A stretch of 64,000 bases of DNA, from assembly GCF_902364355.1 (NCBI RefSeq), contig NZ_CABJDK010000002.1, forward strand, positions 1-64,000. Direction: 5' to 3'. This DNA is from Collinsella aerofaciens. Lineage in GTDB: Bacteria > Actinomycetota > Coriobacteriia > Coriobacteriales > Coriobacteriaceae. The notes under the pieces were generated by a model. It worked only from the letters and a program-made list of their open reading frames with translations, was not told where the DNA came from and ran no database searches. Each line of letters begins with the position of its first letter. The first letter of the stretch is position 1. Made by a program: the position numbers and the translations under genes. Positions 8,169-15,660 of this stretch are shown here, piece after piece.

Positions 8169-8489
8169 TTACAGATGCTTCTCCAGCAGCGCCTGCAGCC
8201 TCGCCTTGGGCAGAGCGCCGACCGAGCGGTCGATCTCCTCGCCGTTCTTAAACACAATCAGCGTGGGGATGCTCATGACGCCATACTTCATGGCCAGGTC
8301 CTGGTTGTCGTCGACGTTGCACTTGGCCACAGCCAACTTGCCGGCCAGCTCGTCGGCAACCTCGTCTACGATGGGCGAGAGCGAGCGGCAGGGGCCGCAC
8401 CACGGGGCCCAAAAATCAACCAGTACGGGCAGGCTATCGTTGACGACAGCGCCGAAGTTCTCGGGGGTAATCTGCTTAATGTCAGCCAT
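8169..8489 (-). CDS. trxA: Thioredoxin (106 aa)
   Basis: Cytosolic dithiol-disulfide reductase. The active site WCGPC is in FWAPWCGPCRSL (about residue 30), with the buried Asp in VDFWAP, the cis-proline motif SIPTLIVFKNG and the usual 106-residue length. The ATG at 8489 has a consensus GGAGG 5 nt upstream; an upstream ATG in the same frame adds 28 residues not found in thioredoxins. Monocistronic, divergent from the gene at 8626, with a terminator at 8025-8057. Confidence 0.96.
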   Translation of the reverse strand: MADIKQITPENFGAVVNDSLPVLVDFWAPWCGPCRSLSPIVDEVADELAGKLAVAKCNVDDNQDLAMKYGVMSIPTLIVFKNGEEIDRSVGALPKARLQALLEKHL

Positions 8490-8591
8490 GGTGACCTCCA
8501 TAATACGACGCGGCTCGGCCGCGTAAAACTCAGTACGACCGTGCTTATACCCAGCGGCCCGCAAAGCAACCACTCGCGGGCGGCTCTTTTA

Positions 8592-8597
8592 TATAAT
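8592..8597 (+). promoter_or_regulatory. Candidate -10 box for the gene at 8626
   Basis: A perfect TATAAT lies 29 bp before the chosen ATG at 8626. No good -35 is visible at 17 bp. It overlaps an upstream in-frame ATG (8596), which argues against that start. Confidence 0.45.
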
Positions 8598-8625
8598 GGT
8601 GGGCACGCAAACGATTGGAGAGCGC

Positions 8626-9201
8626 ATGCCCACGTCACAAAGCCAGAAAAAAGAAGCCATCGCTCAGGCGACCGAGCAGGAGCTCGCGTCGCTTGCAGAT
8701 CGCGGTGTGCGTATCGCGGGCAACGCGTGCTCGCCGATTGTGCTGGTCAAAGGCGATTTGGATGAAGCCGAGTGCTCGGGCGGCGAGCTGGCCGCCGGCG
8801 CGGATGGCGCCGCGTTGCGCAAGGCGCTCGGTGCCATCGGATATGCCCCCGAGGATTTTTGTGTGCTGGCAAGCGTCGCCGGCGCGGGCGACGGAGCGGT
8901 CGCGGCGGGCGAGGCCCTGACGTGCGACCTGTTCCGCGAGGCGCTGGAGACCTTGGACCCCGAGGCGGTGCTGCTGCTGGACAACAGTGCGGCCGATGTC
9001 ATGCGCGAGACCTATGCCGATATGCTTGTGGCAATTGATGACTTTGACACCGCCATGCTCAAGCCCGGCCTGGTCGCCCATGTGCAGGGGCGCCGCGTGC
9101 TGGCGCTCGACGGTTTTGAGGCGGCGCTCACCGACAAGGCCGCCAAGCAGCGCATGTGGGCCTACATTAAGCAGCTGACCCCGGCGGCTGCACCGCTGTA
9201 G
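8626..9201 (+). CDS. Conserved hypothetical protein (191 aa)
   Basis: No family recognised. The protein looks cytosolic and globular: an early charged helix (QSQKKEAIAQATEQELASL), then alternating strands and helices (IVLVKGDLDE, FCVLASVAGAG, AVLLLDNSAADVM, RRVLALDGFEAAL). The pattern of a short strand followed by an acidic or small-residue turn resembles a Rossmann-like fold, but no nucleotide-binding motif is evident. GGAG lies 6 nt before the ATG at 8626. It converges with the GHKL-domain gene. Confidence 0.6.
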   Translation: MPTSQSQKKEAIAQATEQELASLADRGVRIAGNACSPIVLVKGDLDEAECSGGELAAGADGAALRKALGAIGYAPEDFCVLASVAGAGDGAVAAGEALTCDLFREALETLDPEAVLLLDNSAADVMRETYADMLVAIDDFDTAMLKPGLVAHVQGRRVLALDGFEAALTDKAAKQRMWAYIKQLTPAAAPL

Positions 9202-9219
9202 CGAGGTTGGCGGCAGCCC

Positions 9220-9747
9220 CTACATCACGGCGCGCAGCTCAAACCGGTCGCCGTTAATGCGGAACTGGCAGTTGCCGTTCATGCGCTCGACGGCAAGCAT
9301 AATGCTCTTGGTGCCAAAGCCGTGCCCAGTGTGCTGAGCCACGGGCATGCCGTCGACCATGTGCGGCGCACGGCCAAACGTGTTGGAAACCAGCAATAGA
9401 AGCTGACCGTCTTCGTAGCGAAGGTCCAGGTCGACAAACCGCTTGCCTTCGGGGGCGGCGCTCGCCGCGGCGATGGCATTGTCCAGGGCGTTCGATACCA
9501 CACTGAACAGATCGACATCGCCCACGTGGACGGTTTCGGGCACGGCGGCGTGCAGGTCGGCGGTGATGCCGTGCGCGTTGATGTCCGCGGAAAGCGACGA
9601 GAGCGCAATGTTGACCGTTTCGTTGGCGCAGTAGCGGCGCACGGCGGTGCGGTCGTTGGTCTCGCAGAGCGCGTCGATGCGCTCGAGTGCCTCATCGGTG
9701 TGACCCTCTTCGATCAGGGCCGCTAGACCGCGCAGGTAGTGGCGCAT
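9220..9747 (-). CDS. GHKL ATPase domain of an AgrC-like histidine kinase, 5' truncated (175 aa)
   Basis: The product is essentially only the catalytic half of a quorum-type (AgrC/HPK10) kinase: a residual H-box (MRHYLRGLAALIEEG, where the His is the usual phospho-acceptor), the N box (SVVSNALDNAIAA) and the G box (GHGFGTKSIMLAVE). No membrane sensor precedes it: the frame upstream reads stop-Tyr-Asp and then MRHYLRG, whereas family members continue as a long sensor domain before RHD. No response regulator is adjacent. It is probably a remnant left by deletion of the 5' half, though a soluble kinase-like protein cannot be excluded. It converges with the gene at 8626. Confidence 0.65.
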   Translation of the reverse strand: MRHYLRGLAALIEEGHTDEALERIDALCETNDRTAVRRYCANETVNIALSSLSADINAHGITADLHAAVPETVHVGDVDLFSVVSNALDNAIAAASAAPEGKRFVDLDLRYEDGQLLLLVSNTFGRAPHMVDGMPVAQHTGHGFGTKSIMLAVERMNGNCQFRINGDRFELRAVM

Positions 9748-9934
9748 GTCGTATCACATTGAGACCAAGTCAAGAAGAATCGCTTCGGTCGAATCGCGTC
9801 TTTTGGGTGAGTTCTCAACGTCCGCTGCCGCTGGTTTCCACCGTATGCCGAAAACACCCGGACGATGCCGTGCAGATCGCTTCGCTCTGCTATAGTCTCC
9901 CAAATTCACGTTTTCTATTGGGATGGTGGTTAAT

Positions 9935-11041
9935 ATGGGCGACATGCTCGAATCGTTCCTGCGCGTGGCGATGGTGGTGTTCATCGTCGGTCCGCTCACT
10001 GCATGGGTCGCCCGTCGCGGCGCGCGCGAGCGCAGTGAGGCGACGGACAGCCTCGATCGCTTCACGGTGCGCATGCCCGCTGCCATTCGCACGATCATCG
10101 CCTGCTGCGCCGTCGCGTTCGAACTGCTCATGCTGGGTGTCTACGTCTGGCAGGGCGTCTCGTTGGGCGAGTGGGACCACGAACTTGTGTGGTTCGGTCA
10201 CGCCATGGCGCTCGCGGGCATGGCCATCTGGGCCCTGCTGAGCATCCCGCGCATCGACGTGGACGGTGAGCGAATTCTCTCGCGTAACGCCTTCGGCATC
10301 CGCAAGGAGACGACGTTTGGCAACATCACCCGTGCAACGCTTCACACGCAGATGATGAGGATCGACCTGTTCGAGGGCGACCGGAAGTTCTGCTCGATAA
10401 GCCTCGAGGGGGTGTGCTCGCTCAACCTCCTCGCCCGTCTGGAGGAAGAGGGCATCGAGGTCTCGGACGCTGTTGACGGCCCGATGACCAAGGCGGGTCT
10501 GTGTTGGTCTGCCATCAAGCCGTTGACGATTGTTTTCAACGGTATGGCGCTCGTCTTCTCGCTCGTGATCGCCTTCATGGCTGTTTTCACCGACGCCGGT
10601 GCTCGTCTGCTCCTGCTCGTCCCATGCCTCTTCCTGTTCATAGGGGGACTCCTGCCTCTGCTCATGCTCAGCATGCCCGCCCGTGGTATCTACGAGATCG
10701 GCAGACAGGAGCGCGAACTCGGTTTCTCCTTCGCCGAGGAGATGGCGAGCCGAGGTGCCACGGGCACCTCGCTTGTCGACGACGATTGGTTCATCGAGAT
10801 CAGCAACGCCCGCGTCGTGGCGTTCCGCCGCGATTATCTCAAGAAGGTCACGGCGCACGAGGATAGCGAGAGCGGCGACCGTTGCACGGTTACCACGAAA
10901 GGCGGTCGCAAAATCAAGGTGTACGCAGCGGGCAGCACGCTCGAGGACCTGCGCTCGTGGTTCAAACAGGGTGCCAAGGCCAGAAGCACGCTCGACCGTG
11001 CAGAGGACGTGCTCGAGACGACGTCTGATTGGGTTGTCTGA
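9935..11041 (+). CDS. Membrane protein of unknown function, 3' end cut by an IS (368 aa)
   Basis: No named family recognised. Two N-terminal membrane segments (about residues 5-23 and 50-75) are followed by a third (WFGHAMALAGMAIWALL). Then comes a soluble PH-like segment (IDVDGERILSRNAFGIRKETTF), two more membrane helices (about 190-250) and a C-terminal soluble domain. Starts at 9923 and 9935 are both ATG; the second has GGGATGG at better spacing. TATAGT at 9891-9896 is a candidate -10. The TGA stop (11039-11041) is the first three bases of the left inverted repeat of the IS at 11039-12259, so the original C-terminus has been replaced. The gene may be longer in relatives. Confidence 0.6.
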   Translation: MGDMLESFLRVAMVVFIVGPLTAWVARRGARERSEATDSLDRFTVRMPAAIRTIIACCAVAFELLMLGVYVWQGVSLGEWDHELVWFGHAMALAGMAIWALLSIPRIDVDGERILSRNAFGIRKETTFGNITRATLHTQMMRIDLFEGDRKFCSISLEGVCSLNLLARLEEEGIEVSDAVDGPMTKAGLCWSAIKPLTIVFNGMALVFSLVIAFMAVFTDAGARLLLLVPCLFLFIGGLLPLLMLSMPARGIYEIGRQERELGFSFAEEMASRGATGTSLVDDDWFIEISNARVVAFRRDYLKKVTAHEDSESGDRCTVTTKGGRKIKVYAAGSTLEDLRSWFKQGAKARSTLDRAEDVLETTSDWVV

Positions 11042-11123
11042 CCTGTATCGTCTTTTCGGACACGCATGCTAGAGGCCCAATCCTTTAGAATGCATTCATC
11101 GACGACCGAGAGGACGGTATGCT

Positions 11124-11408
11124 ATGTCCAACCCAGCCGCCAAGTACACCGACGAGTTCAGGCGCGAGACCGCCGACTACATCATCTCGATGGGCAGGCC
11201 GATAACGGAATGCTGCGCAGAACTGGGCCTGAATTCCAAGACCGTGAACAAGTGGGTGCAGAGCCGCCGGCGCGAGCTTGCCGGCGGGCCCGACCCCAAG
11301 GCCGAGGACCGCGAGCTTCGCGAGGCGAAAAGGCGCATACGCGAGCTCGAGATGGAGAACGCCTTCTTGAAAAAAGCCGCGGCCTTCTTCGCCAAAAGCC
11401 AGGCGTAG
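11124..11408 (+). CDS. IS3 transposase OrfA (94 aa)
   Basis: A helix-turn-helix DNA-binding protein of the IS3 OrfA type: YTDEFRRETADYI, the recognition region GRPITECCAELGLNSKTVNKW (about residues 23-43), and a C-terminal leucine-zipper-like segment (EDRELREAKRRIRELEMENAFLKK). The run of six A at 11370-11375 lies in the zipper; a -1 shift there joins it to orfB, the usual way IS3 elements make the full transposase. GAGGACGG precedes the ATG. Confidence 0.9.
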   Translation: MSNPAAKYTDEFRRETADYIISMGRPITECCAELGLNSKTVNKWVQSRRRELAGGPDPKAEDRELREAKRRIRELEMENAFLKKAAAFFAKSQA

Positions 11409-11422
11409 CCGCATGCTACCGG

Positions 11423-12220
11423 ATGATGTTGGCGGAGAAGGCCGAATTCCCGGTGAAAATGATGGCCCGCGTGCTCGGCGTGAGCCGATCGGGCTTCTAC
11501 TCGTGGCTCTCCAACGGCTGCCCGCGAGAAGACTGGTCGGCCGAGCGCGAGGCGGTCCGGCGCGTGTGGCTGGAGTCGGACCGCAGGTTCGGCTTCCGGT
11601 TCGTGAAATGCTTCCTGCCCGGCGAGTTCTCCGGATTGACCCTGTACAGGGTGCGCAAGCTGATGCGCGAGCTGGGAATACGCGGCTGCACGCCCAACGC
11701 CAGGAAGCGCACCACCATCCCCGACCCGAAGGCCAGGCCCCGGCCCGACCTGGTGCGCCGCGACTTCACCAGTCCCGTTCCAACCTGCAAGCTCGTGGGC
11801 GACATCACCTACCTGCGCACCGGCGAGGGATGGCTGTACCTGTCGACGGTCATCGACCTCAACACCCGCATGGTGGTGGGCTGGTCGCTCTCCGAGCGCA
11901 TGACCGCCGACATCGTGGTTTCGGCGCTGGCGTCGGCCAAATCGCGCGGCTACGTGGCCGGCAACGCGATATTCCACGCCGACCGCGGCGCCCAGTACAC
12001 CAGCAGGCTTCTGGCCGAATGGGCGCGCGACAACGACGTGCGGCTGTCCTGCAGCCGCGCCGGCAACTGCCACGACAACGCGGTGGCCGAGTTCATCGAG
12101 GCGTACTACAACCGCCGAAGGCCCCGCTCGACGATCGGCTACAAGGTGCCGGCCGAGGCCATGGCGGCCTTCTTCGAGAGAACCGAGCCCAAGCTCGAGG
12201 CCATGCCTATGGCCGCTTGA
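11423..12220 (+). CDS. IS3 transposase OrfB, probably inactive by internal deletion
   Basis: DDE integrase of the IS3 group: an HTH_21-like segment (YSWLSNGCPREDW) followed by the rve catalytic core with first Asp in GDITYLRTGEGWLYL and second Asp in FHADRGAQYTS. The expected stretch after DNAVAE (normally SFF.LK.E followed by about 30 residues) is missing: the protein passes directly from DNAVAE to FIEAYYNRRRPRS. The third catalytic Glu may survive within VAE, but its surrounding helix is gone. Translation from the ATG at 11423 or by -1 frameshift from orfA gives the same frame. Confidence 0.85.
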   Translation: MMLAEKAEFPVKMMARVLGVSRSGFYSWLSNGCPREDWSAEREAVRRVWLESDRRFGFRFVKCFLPGEFSGLTLYRVRKLMRELGIRGCTPNARKRTTIPDPKARPRPDLVRRDFTSPVPTCKLVGDITYLRTGEGWLYLSTVIDLNTRMVVGWSLSERMTADIVVSALASAKSRGYVAGNAIFHADRGAQYTSRLLAEWARDNDVRLSCSRAGNCHDNAVAEFIEAYYNRRRPRSTIGYKVPAEAMAAFFERTEPKLEAMPMAA

Positions 12221-12329
12221 TTTCTCGAGCATTCGTGTCCGAAATCTTGACACAGGTCAGAAGGCCTCGATGCCAGCGCTGCGCCGATATGGGGCAGCGG
12301 CCCCCCGTTGGCCGCCATGGCCCTGACTT

Positions 12330-12654
12330 CCGAGCGTATGCTGGCGCCGCTCGTCTTAAGACGTCGACCTCCATCCGGAGCCTGCGGTTCTCGCGCTCGG
12401 GCTCCAGGATCCGGTTCTACTCGGGCATGCGGTTGTCGGCGGCGCGCGGCGAGCCGGTCTCGTTTATCGACTTGACCCGCCTCTCCACGGTGCTCTTGTC
12501 GAGGTCGCACTCGTCCATGGCCTCGCGCCTGGGCTTTCCGGCGTTGCGGAGATCGACTATCTTCCTCTTGAACTCGTCGGTGAAATGCCTCGGTCTGGGG
12601 CCGGTCGAGGCCGAGCCCCCGGTCCGGCTGGGGTAGCATGTCGCTGCGGACCAT
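12330..12654 (-). pseudogene. Decayed orfA of a second IS3-type element
   Basis: The minus strand begins ATG GTC CGC AGC behind GAGAGGAAA. After a frameshift it reads an OrfA-like protein: HFTDEFKRKIVDLRNAGKP, REAMDECDLDKSTVERRV, SINETGSPRAADN. A TAG interrupts it at 12417-12419 (MPE-stop-NRILE), before the zipper-like ERENRRLRMEVDVL. No orfB follows; the sequence runs into the end of the other IS at 12259. A non-functional remnant. Confidence 0.8.
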
Positions 12655-12784
12655 TGTCTTTCCTCTCGTTGAATATCTAGGCGCTGGCCCTTTCTTGCTT
12701 CTTACACCTCGATTGTGCTCGCTACCCCCAGCGGGCCCGGATCGAGCGATTCGGGCCCGCTTTTGGGGTCTGCCGGAAGCCCGG

Positions 12785-12991
12785 TGGTCAAAAAAGGCCA
12801 AATATGAGTACTGTTACCAGTTTAGTGGCAGCCAAATGGCCTCAAAAATCGGTGCCAGCGGCCAAAAGCGCATCGATTTTCGTCCGTCAGAGTCACGATC
12901 GGGCTCCAAACAAGGCGATTTTGCTGATCTGGACCGGAAAATCGCTGCTACTAATTTGGTGACAGTACTCATATTTGGCCTTTTTTGACCA
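12785..12991. repeat. 207-bp palindromic element
   Basis: 47-bp terminal arms (12785-12831 and 12945-12991) match with a few mismatches; the outer 29 bases, including AAAAAAGGCCAAATATGAG, are perfect. The centre of about 113 bp has no ORF of note. The form is that of a non-autonomous MITE-like element or an RNA-forming repeat. It lies in the IS-rich gap before nadA. Nearby, GGTCCATTTTCGA and its complement (about 13036-13080) form another small inverted pair. Confidence 0.75.
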
Positions 12992-13113
12992 CTGCCCCTT
13001 GGTTCAGGACAATGCGGGCCGCTCGAATCTTGGGGCGGGTCCATTTTCGACTATCCTCAGCTTGCCAGTTCGAAAATGGACCTGCTGCATGATTGAATCT
13101 TTATTTCAACTTT

Positions 13114-13163
13114 ACACCTAGGTTTACAGCTGTCTTGTCAGCTGTAAACCTAGGTGTCATACT
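13114..13163 (+). promoter_or_regulatory. nadA promoter with overlapping NiaR-type operator
   Basis: Perfect 19-bp arms (13114-13132 and 13139-13157) around TCTTGT form a palindrome. The centre and right arm contain TTGTCA (13135-13140), followed at 17 bp by CATACT (13158-13163), a plausible -35/-10 pair, so a bound repressor would block RNA polymerase. NiaR is encoded as the last gene of the operon, so autoregulation by nicotinate or nicotinamide status is the natural reading. The site is inferred, not proven. Confidence 0.7.
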
Positions 13164-13198
13164 AAAGCCCCAAGATTCGCCAAAAGAGAGGGGCCTTG

Positions 13199-14224
13199 AT
13201 GGCACAGAGCGCGAACATGGATGCATCGGAGCTTGCACGCGACATTGCGGCCGGCCTGGCATCGGCAACGACGGCAACGGAGCGCGCGGCACTGGTGCCC
13301 GCAGAGCTCGTCGAGGCCATTCAGCAACTAAAAACCCAACGTGACGCGGTGATCTTGGCGCACTACTATGTGGCGCCCGAGGTCCAAGCCGTTGCCGATT
13401 TCGTCGGTGACAGCTTCTACCTGGCCAAGCTCGCCAAGAGCCTGCCGCAGCAGACAATCGTGCTGTGCGGCGTGGAGTTTATGGGCGAGAGCGCCAAGCT
13501 GCTCAATCCCACCAAGACCGTGCTGTTGCCCGAGCCGGGCGCGGACTGCCCCATGGCGCACATGGTCAAGCGTGAGACGGTCGACGCGGCGCGCGCCGAG
13601 TATGGCGACGACCTTGCCGTGGTGTGCTACGTCAACTCGACGGTCGAAATCAAGAGCTGGAGTGACGTGTGCGTTACCAGCTCTAACGCCGTCAAGATCG
13701 TCTCCGAGTTGCCGCAGCAGCACATCTTGTTCATTCCCGACCAGAACCTGGGCCGCTTTGTGGCCGAGCAGGTGCCCCAAAAGCACGTCATCCTCAACAA
13801 CGGCTACTGCCCGCGTCATCACATCATCACCGTCGAGCAGATCGTCGACGCGCAGGAGGCGCACCCCGACGCGCTCGTGCTGGCACACCCCGAGTGCAAG
13901 GCCGACGTCCTGGCCGAGGCCGACTACATCGGCTCTACCGCCGGCATCATCACGTATGCCGAGGAGTCGGACGCGAGCGAGTTCATCATCGTGACGGTCC
14001 GCGGCGTGCTCTACGAACTCGAGCGCCGCTGCCAGGGTGCCGGCAAGAAGTTCTACTTCCCTGCGGTGCAGCCCACCTGCGTCAACATGGATCTCATCAC
14101 GCTCGAAAAGCTCGTGCACTGCCTGGAGACGGGCGAGGGCGAGGTGCAGATTGGCGTGTCGGATACGGCCGCCGATCAGGCCAAGCTCACGCTCGACCGC
14201 ATGCTCGAGTACGCGGCGCGCTAA
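13199..14224 (+). CDS. nadA: Quinolinate synthase A (341 aa)
   Basis: NadA condenses iminoaspartate and dihydroxyacetone phosphate to quinolinate using a [4Fe-4S] cluster. Motifs: VILAHYYVAPEVQAVADFVGDS (about residues 50-70), GVEFMGESAK, the DCPMAHM segment, SSNAVKIV, NGYCPRHH, HPECKADV and the C-terminal QPTCVNMD; cluster cysteines are expected among VLCGVEF, HPECK and QPTCVN. The ATG at 13199 has GAGAGGGG upstream; an in-frame TTG lies one codon earlier. First gene of nadABC-niaR. Length is normal. Confidence 0.96.
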   Translation: MAQSANMDASELARDIAAGLASATTATERAALVPAELVEAIQQLKTQRDAVILAHYYVAPEVQAVADFVGDSFYLAKLAKSLPQQTIVLCGVEFMGESAKLLNPTKTVLLPEPGADCPMAHMVKRETVDAARAEYGDDLAVVCYVNSTVEIKSWSDVCVTSSNAVKIVSELPQQHILFIPDQNLGRFVAEQVPQKHVILNNGYCPRHHIITVEQIVDAQEAHPDALVLAHPECKADVLAEADYIGSTAGIITYAEESDASEFIIVTVRGVLYELERRCQGAGKKFYFPAVQPTCVNMDLITLEKLVHCLETGEGEVQIGVSDTAADQAKLTLDRMLEYAAR

Positions 14225-14226
14225 GC

Positions 14227-14266
14227 CAATGTGACATGAGGGACCATCCCCTATGCCACATTACAA
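14227..14266. repeat. Small GGGAC-type inverted repeat between nadA and nadB
   Basis: AATGTGACATGAGGGA pairs imperfectly with the TCCCCTATGCCACATT segment. It lies in the 56-bp nadA-nadB gap, directly before the nadB ribosome-binding site. A small member of the GGGAC palindrome family; it could modulate downstream translation or mRNA stability. Confidence 0.5.
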
Positions 14267-14280
14267 GGGAGAGGATTCCA

Positions 14281-15657
14281 GTGGAAACCAAACAATACCC
14301 CGATATGGAGTGTGACGTCGTCATTGCCGGTTGCGGCGTGGCGGGCCTGTATGCGGCTCTCAATCTGCCGACGAGCACGCGCGTGATCATGCTCTCCAAG
14401 GGCGCTGTCGACGAGTGCGATTCGATGCTCGCGCAGGGTGGCATCTGCGTGCTGCCCGAGGGCTCTGACTACGATGCCTTCTTTGAGGACACCATGCATG
14501 CCGGCCACTACGAGAACCGTCGCGAGAGCGTCGACATCATGATCCGCTCGAGCCGCTCGGTCATCAACGACCTGCTGGCGATGGGCGTGGATTTTGAGCG
14601 CAAGGCCGACGGCAGCCTCGACTTTACCCGCGAGGGCGCACACAGCCGCCCACGCATTGCCTTCCATGCCGATATTACGGGCAAGGAGATCACGACCAAG
14701 CTGCTCCAGGCCGTTCGCAAGCTGGACAACGTGCAGATTTTGGAGCACGTGGCCATGACCGACATCCTGACGGGCGAGCGTGATGGCGCCACGGTGTGCA
14801 CCGGTGTCGTCGCCGTTTCCGTGGACGAGGACAACTCGGTTCGTCCCGCCGACGAGCTGACAAATGCCGCCGAGGGCGTGCATGCTGGCGAGCCGTTTAA
14901 GATCCATGCCCGCCACACGCTGTGGGCGACGGGCGGTATCGGCGGCGTATACGACCATTCGACCAACTACCCGCAGCTCACAGGCGATGCCTGCTACATC
15001 GCTCAGGAGCATGGCATTAAGATGGAGCACCTGGACTACGTGCAGATTCACCCCACGGGACTGTTCTCGCCGCAGCCGGGTCGCACCTTCCTGATCAGCG
15101 AGAGCTGCCGCGGCGAGGGCGCGATTTTGCTCAACGCCGCCGGCGAGCGCTTTACCGATGAGCTTCAGCCGCGCGATGTGGTCGCCGCCGCTATTCGCGA
15201 GCAGATGAAGCAGGACGGCACCGAGCACGAGTGGCTGAGCTTTGCCCCCGTCGAGCGCGATGTGGTGACCGGGCACTTTGCCAACATTCGCGCACGCTGC
15301 CTGGAGGACGGCCGCGATATTTTGGACGAGCCCATCCCCGTTACGCCCACACAGCACTACTTTATGGGCGGCGTGTGGGTCGACAAGGACGGCCGCACCT
15401 CGATGCCCGAGCTCTACGCCGCGGGCGAGACGGCTTGCAACGGCGTTCACGGCAAGAACCGCCTTGCATCAAACAGCCTGCTCGAGGCGCTGGTCTGGGG
15501 TCGTCGCGCCGCGTGGTACATGCGTACCGGCGAGTCGCTGGCCGTGGAGCAGGCGGGCGATCCCGCGCTCGATGGCCGTCATCGCGCCCTGAGCGTCGAC
15601 ACCCTGGCAATCGATGATTTGGCCCGTGCCGCCGGCACGCAGGCCGTGGAGGAGTAG
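14281..15657 (+). CDS. nadB: L-aspartate oxidase (458 aa)
   Basis: NadB oxidises L-aspartate to iminoaspartate with FAD, the first step of de novo NAD synthesis. Dinucleotide-binding motif GCGVAGLYAAL near residue 18; the succinate dehydrogenase/fumarate reductase family signatures HTLWATGGIGGVYDHSTNYPQLTGD, QIHPTGLF, the substrate arginine region (SRPRIAFHAD) and TPTQHYFMGGVWVD all follow. At 458 residues it lacks much of the C-terminal helical domain of the 530-residue E. coli type. The GTG start has AGGGAGAGG upstream and the FAD motif at the right distance; an open frame further upstream only overlaps nadA. Confidence 0.95.
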   Translation: METKQYPDMECDVVIAGCGVAGLYAALNLPTSTRVIMLSKGAVDECDSMLAQGGICVLPEGSDYDAFFEDTMHAGHYENRRESVDIMIRSSRSVINDLLAMGVDFERKADGSLDFTREGAHSRPRIAFHADITGKEITTKLLQAVRKLDNVQILEHVAMTDILTGERDGATVCTGVVAVSVDEDNSVRPADELTNAAEGVHAGEPFKIHARHTLWATGGIGGVYDHSTNYPQLTGDACYIAQEHGIKMEHLDYVQIHPTGLFSPQPGRTFLISESCRGEGAILLNAAGERFTDELQPRDVVAAAIREQMKQDGTEHEWLSFAPVERDVVTGHFANIRARCLEDGRDILDEPIPVTPTQHYFMGGVWVDKDGRTSMPELYAAGETACNGVHGKNRLASNSLLEALVWGRRAAWYMRTGESLAVEQAGDPALDGRHRALSVDTLAIDDLARAAGTQAVEE

Positions 15658-15660
15658 ACC

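Larger units (their letters stand above)
11039..12259 (+). mobile_element. IS3-family insertion sequence (1221 bp)
   Basis: Terminal inverted repeats of 36 bp (11039-11074 and 12224-12259) agree at 29 positions and begin TGACCTGT, the TG...CA ends typical of IS3 elements. Inside are orfA and orfB in frames offset by -1 with an A6 slip site at 11370-11375. The flanking bases (TGTC left, GAAG right) do not form a target duplication, so one flank has been lost or rearranged. The left end supplies the stop codon of the upstream membrane-protein gene. Confidence 0.88.

Noticed and set aside
12139..12801. 220-codon minus-strand ORF spanning the end of the IS and the remnant
   Set aside because: The frame mixes a fragment of degenerate OrfA with out-of-frame sequence; the homologous reading requires a frameshift and crosses a TAG.
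13093..13128. TTGAAT with TTTACA as nadA promoter
   Set aside because: The spacing is 24 bp; TTGTCA-17-CATACT just downstream fits better.
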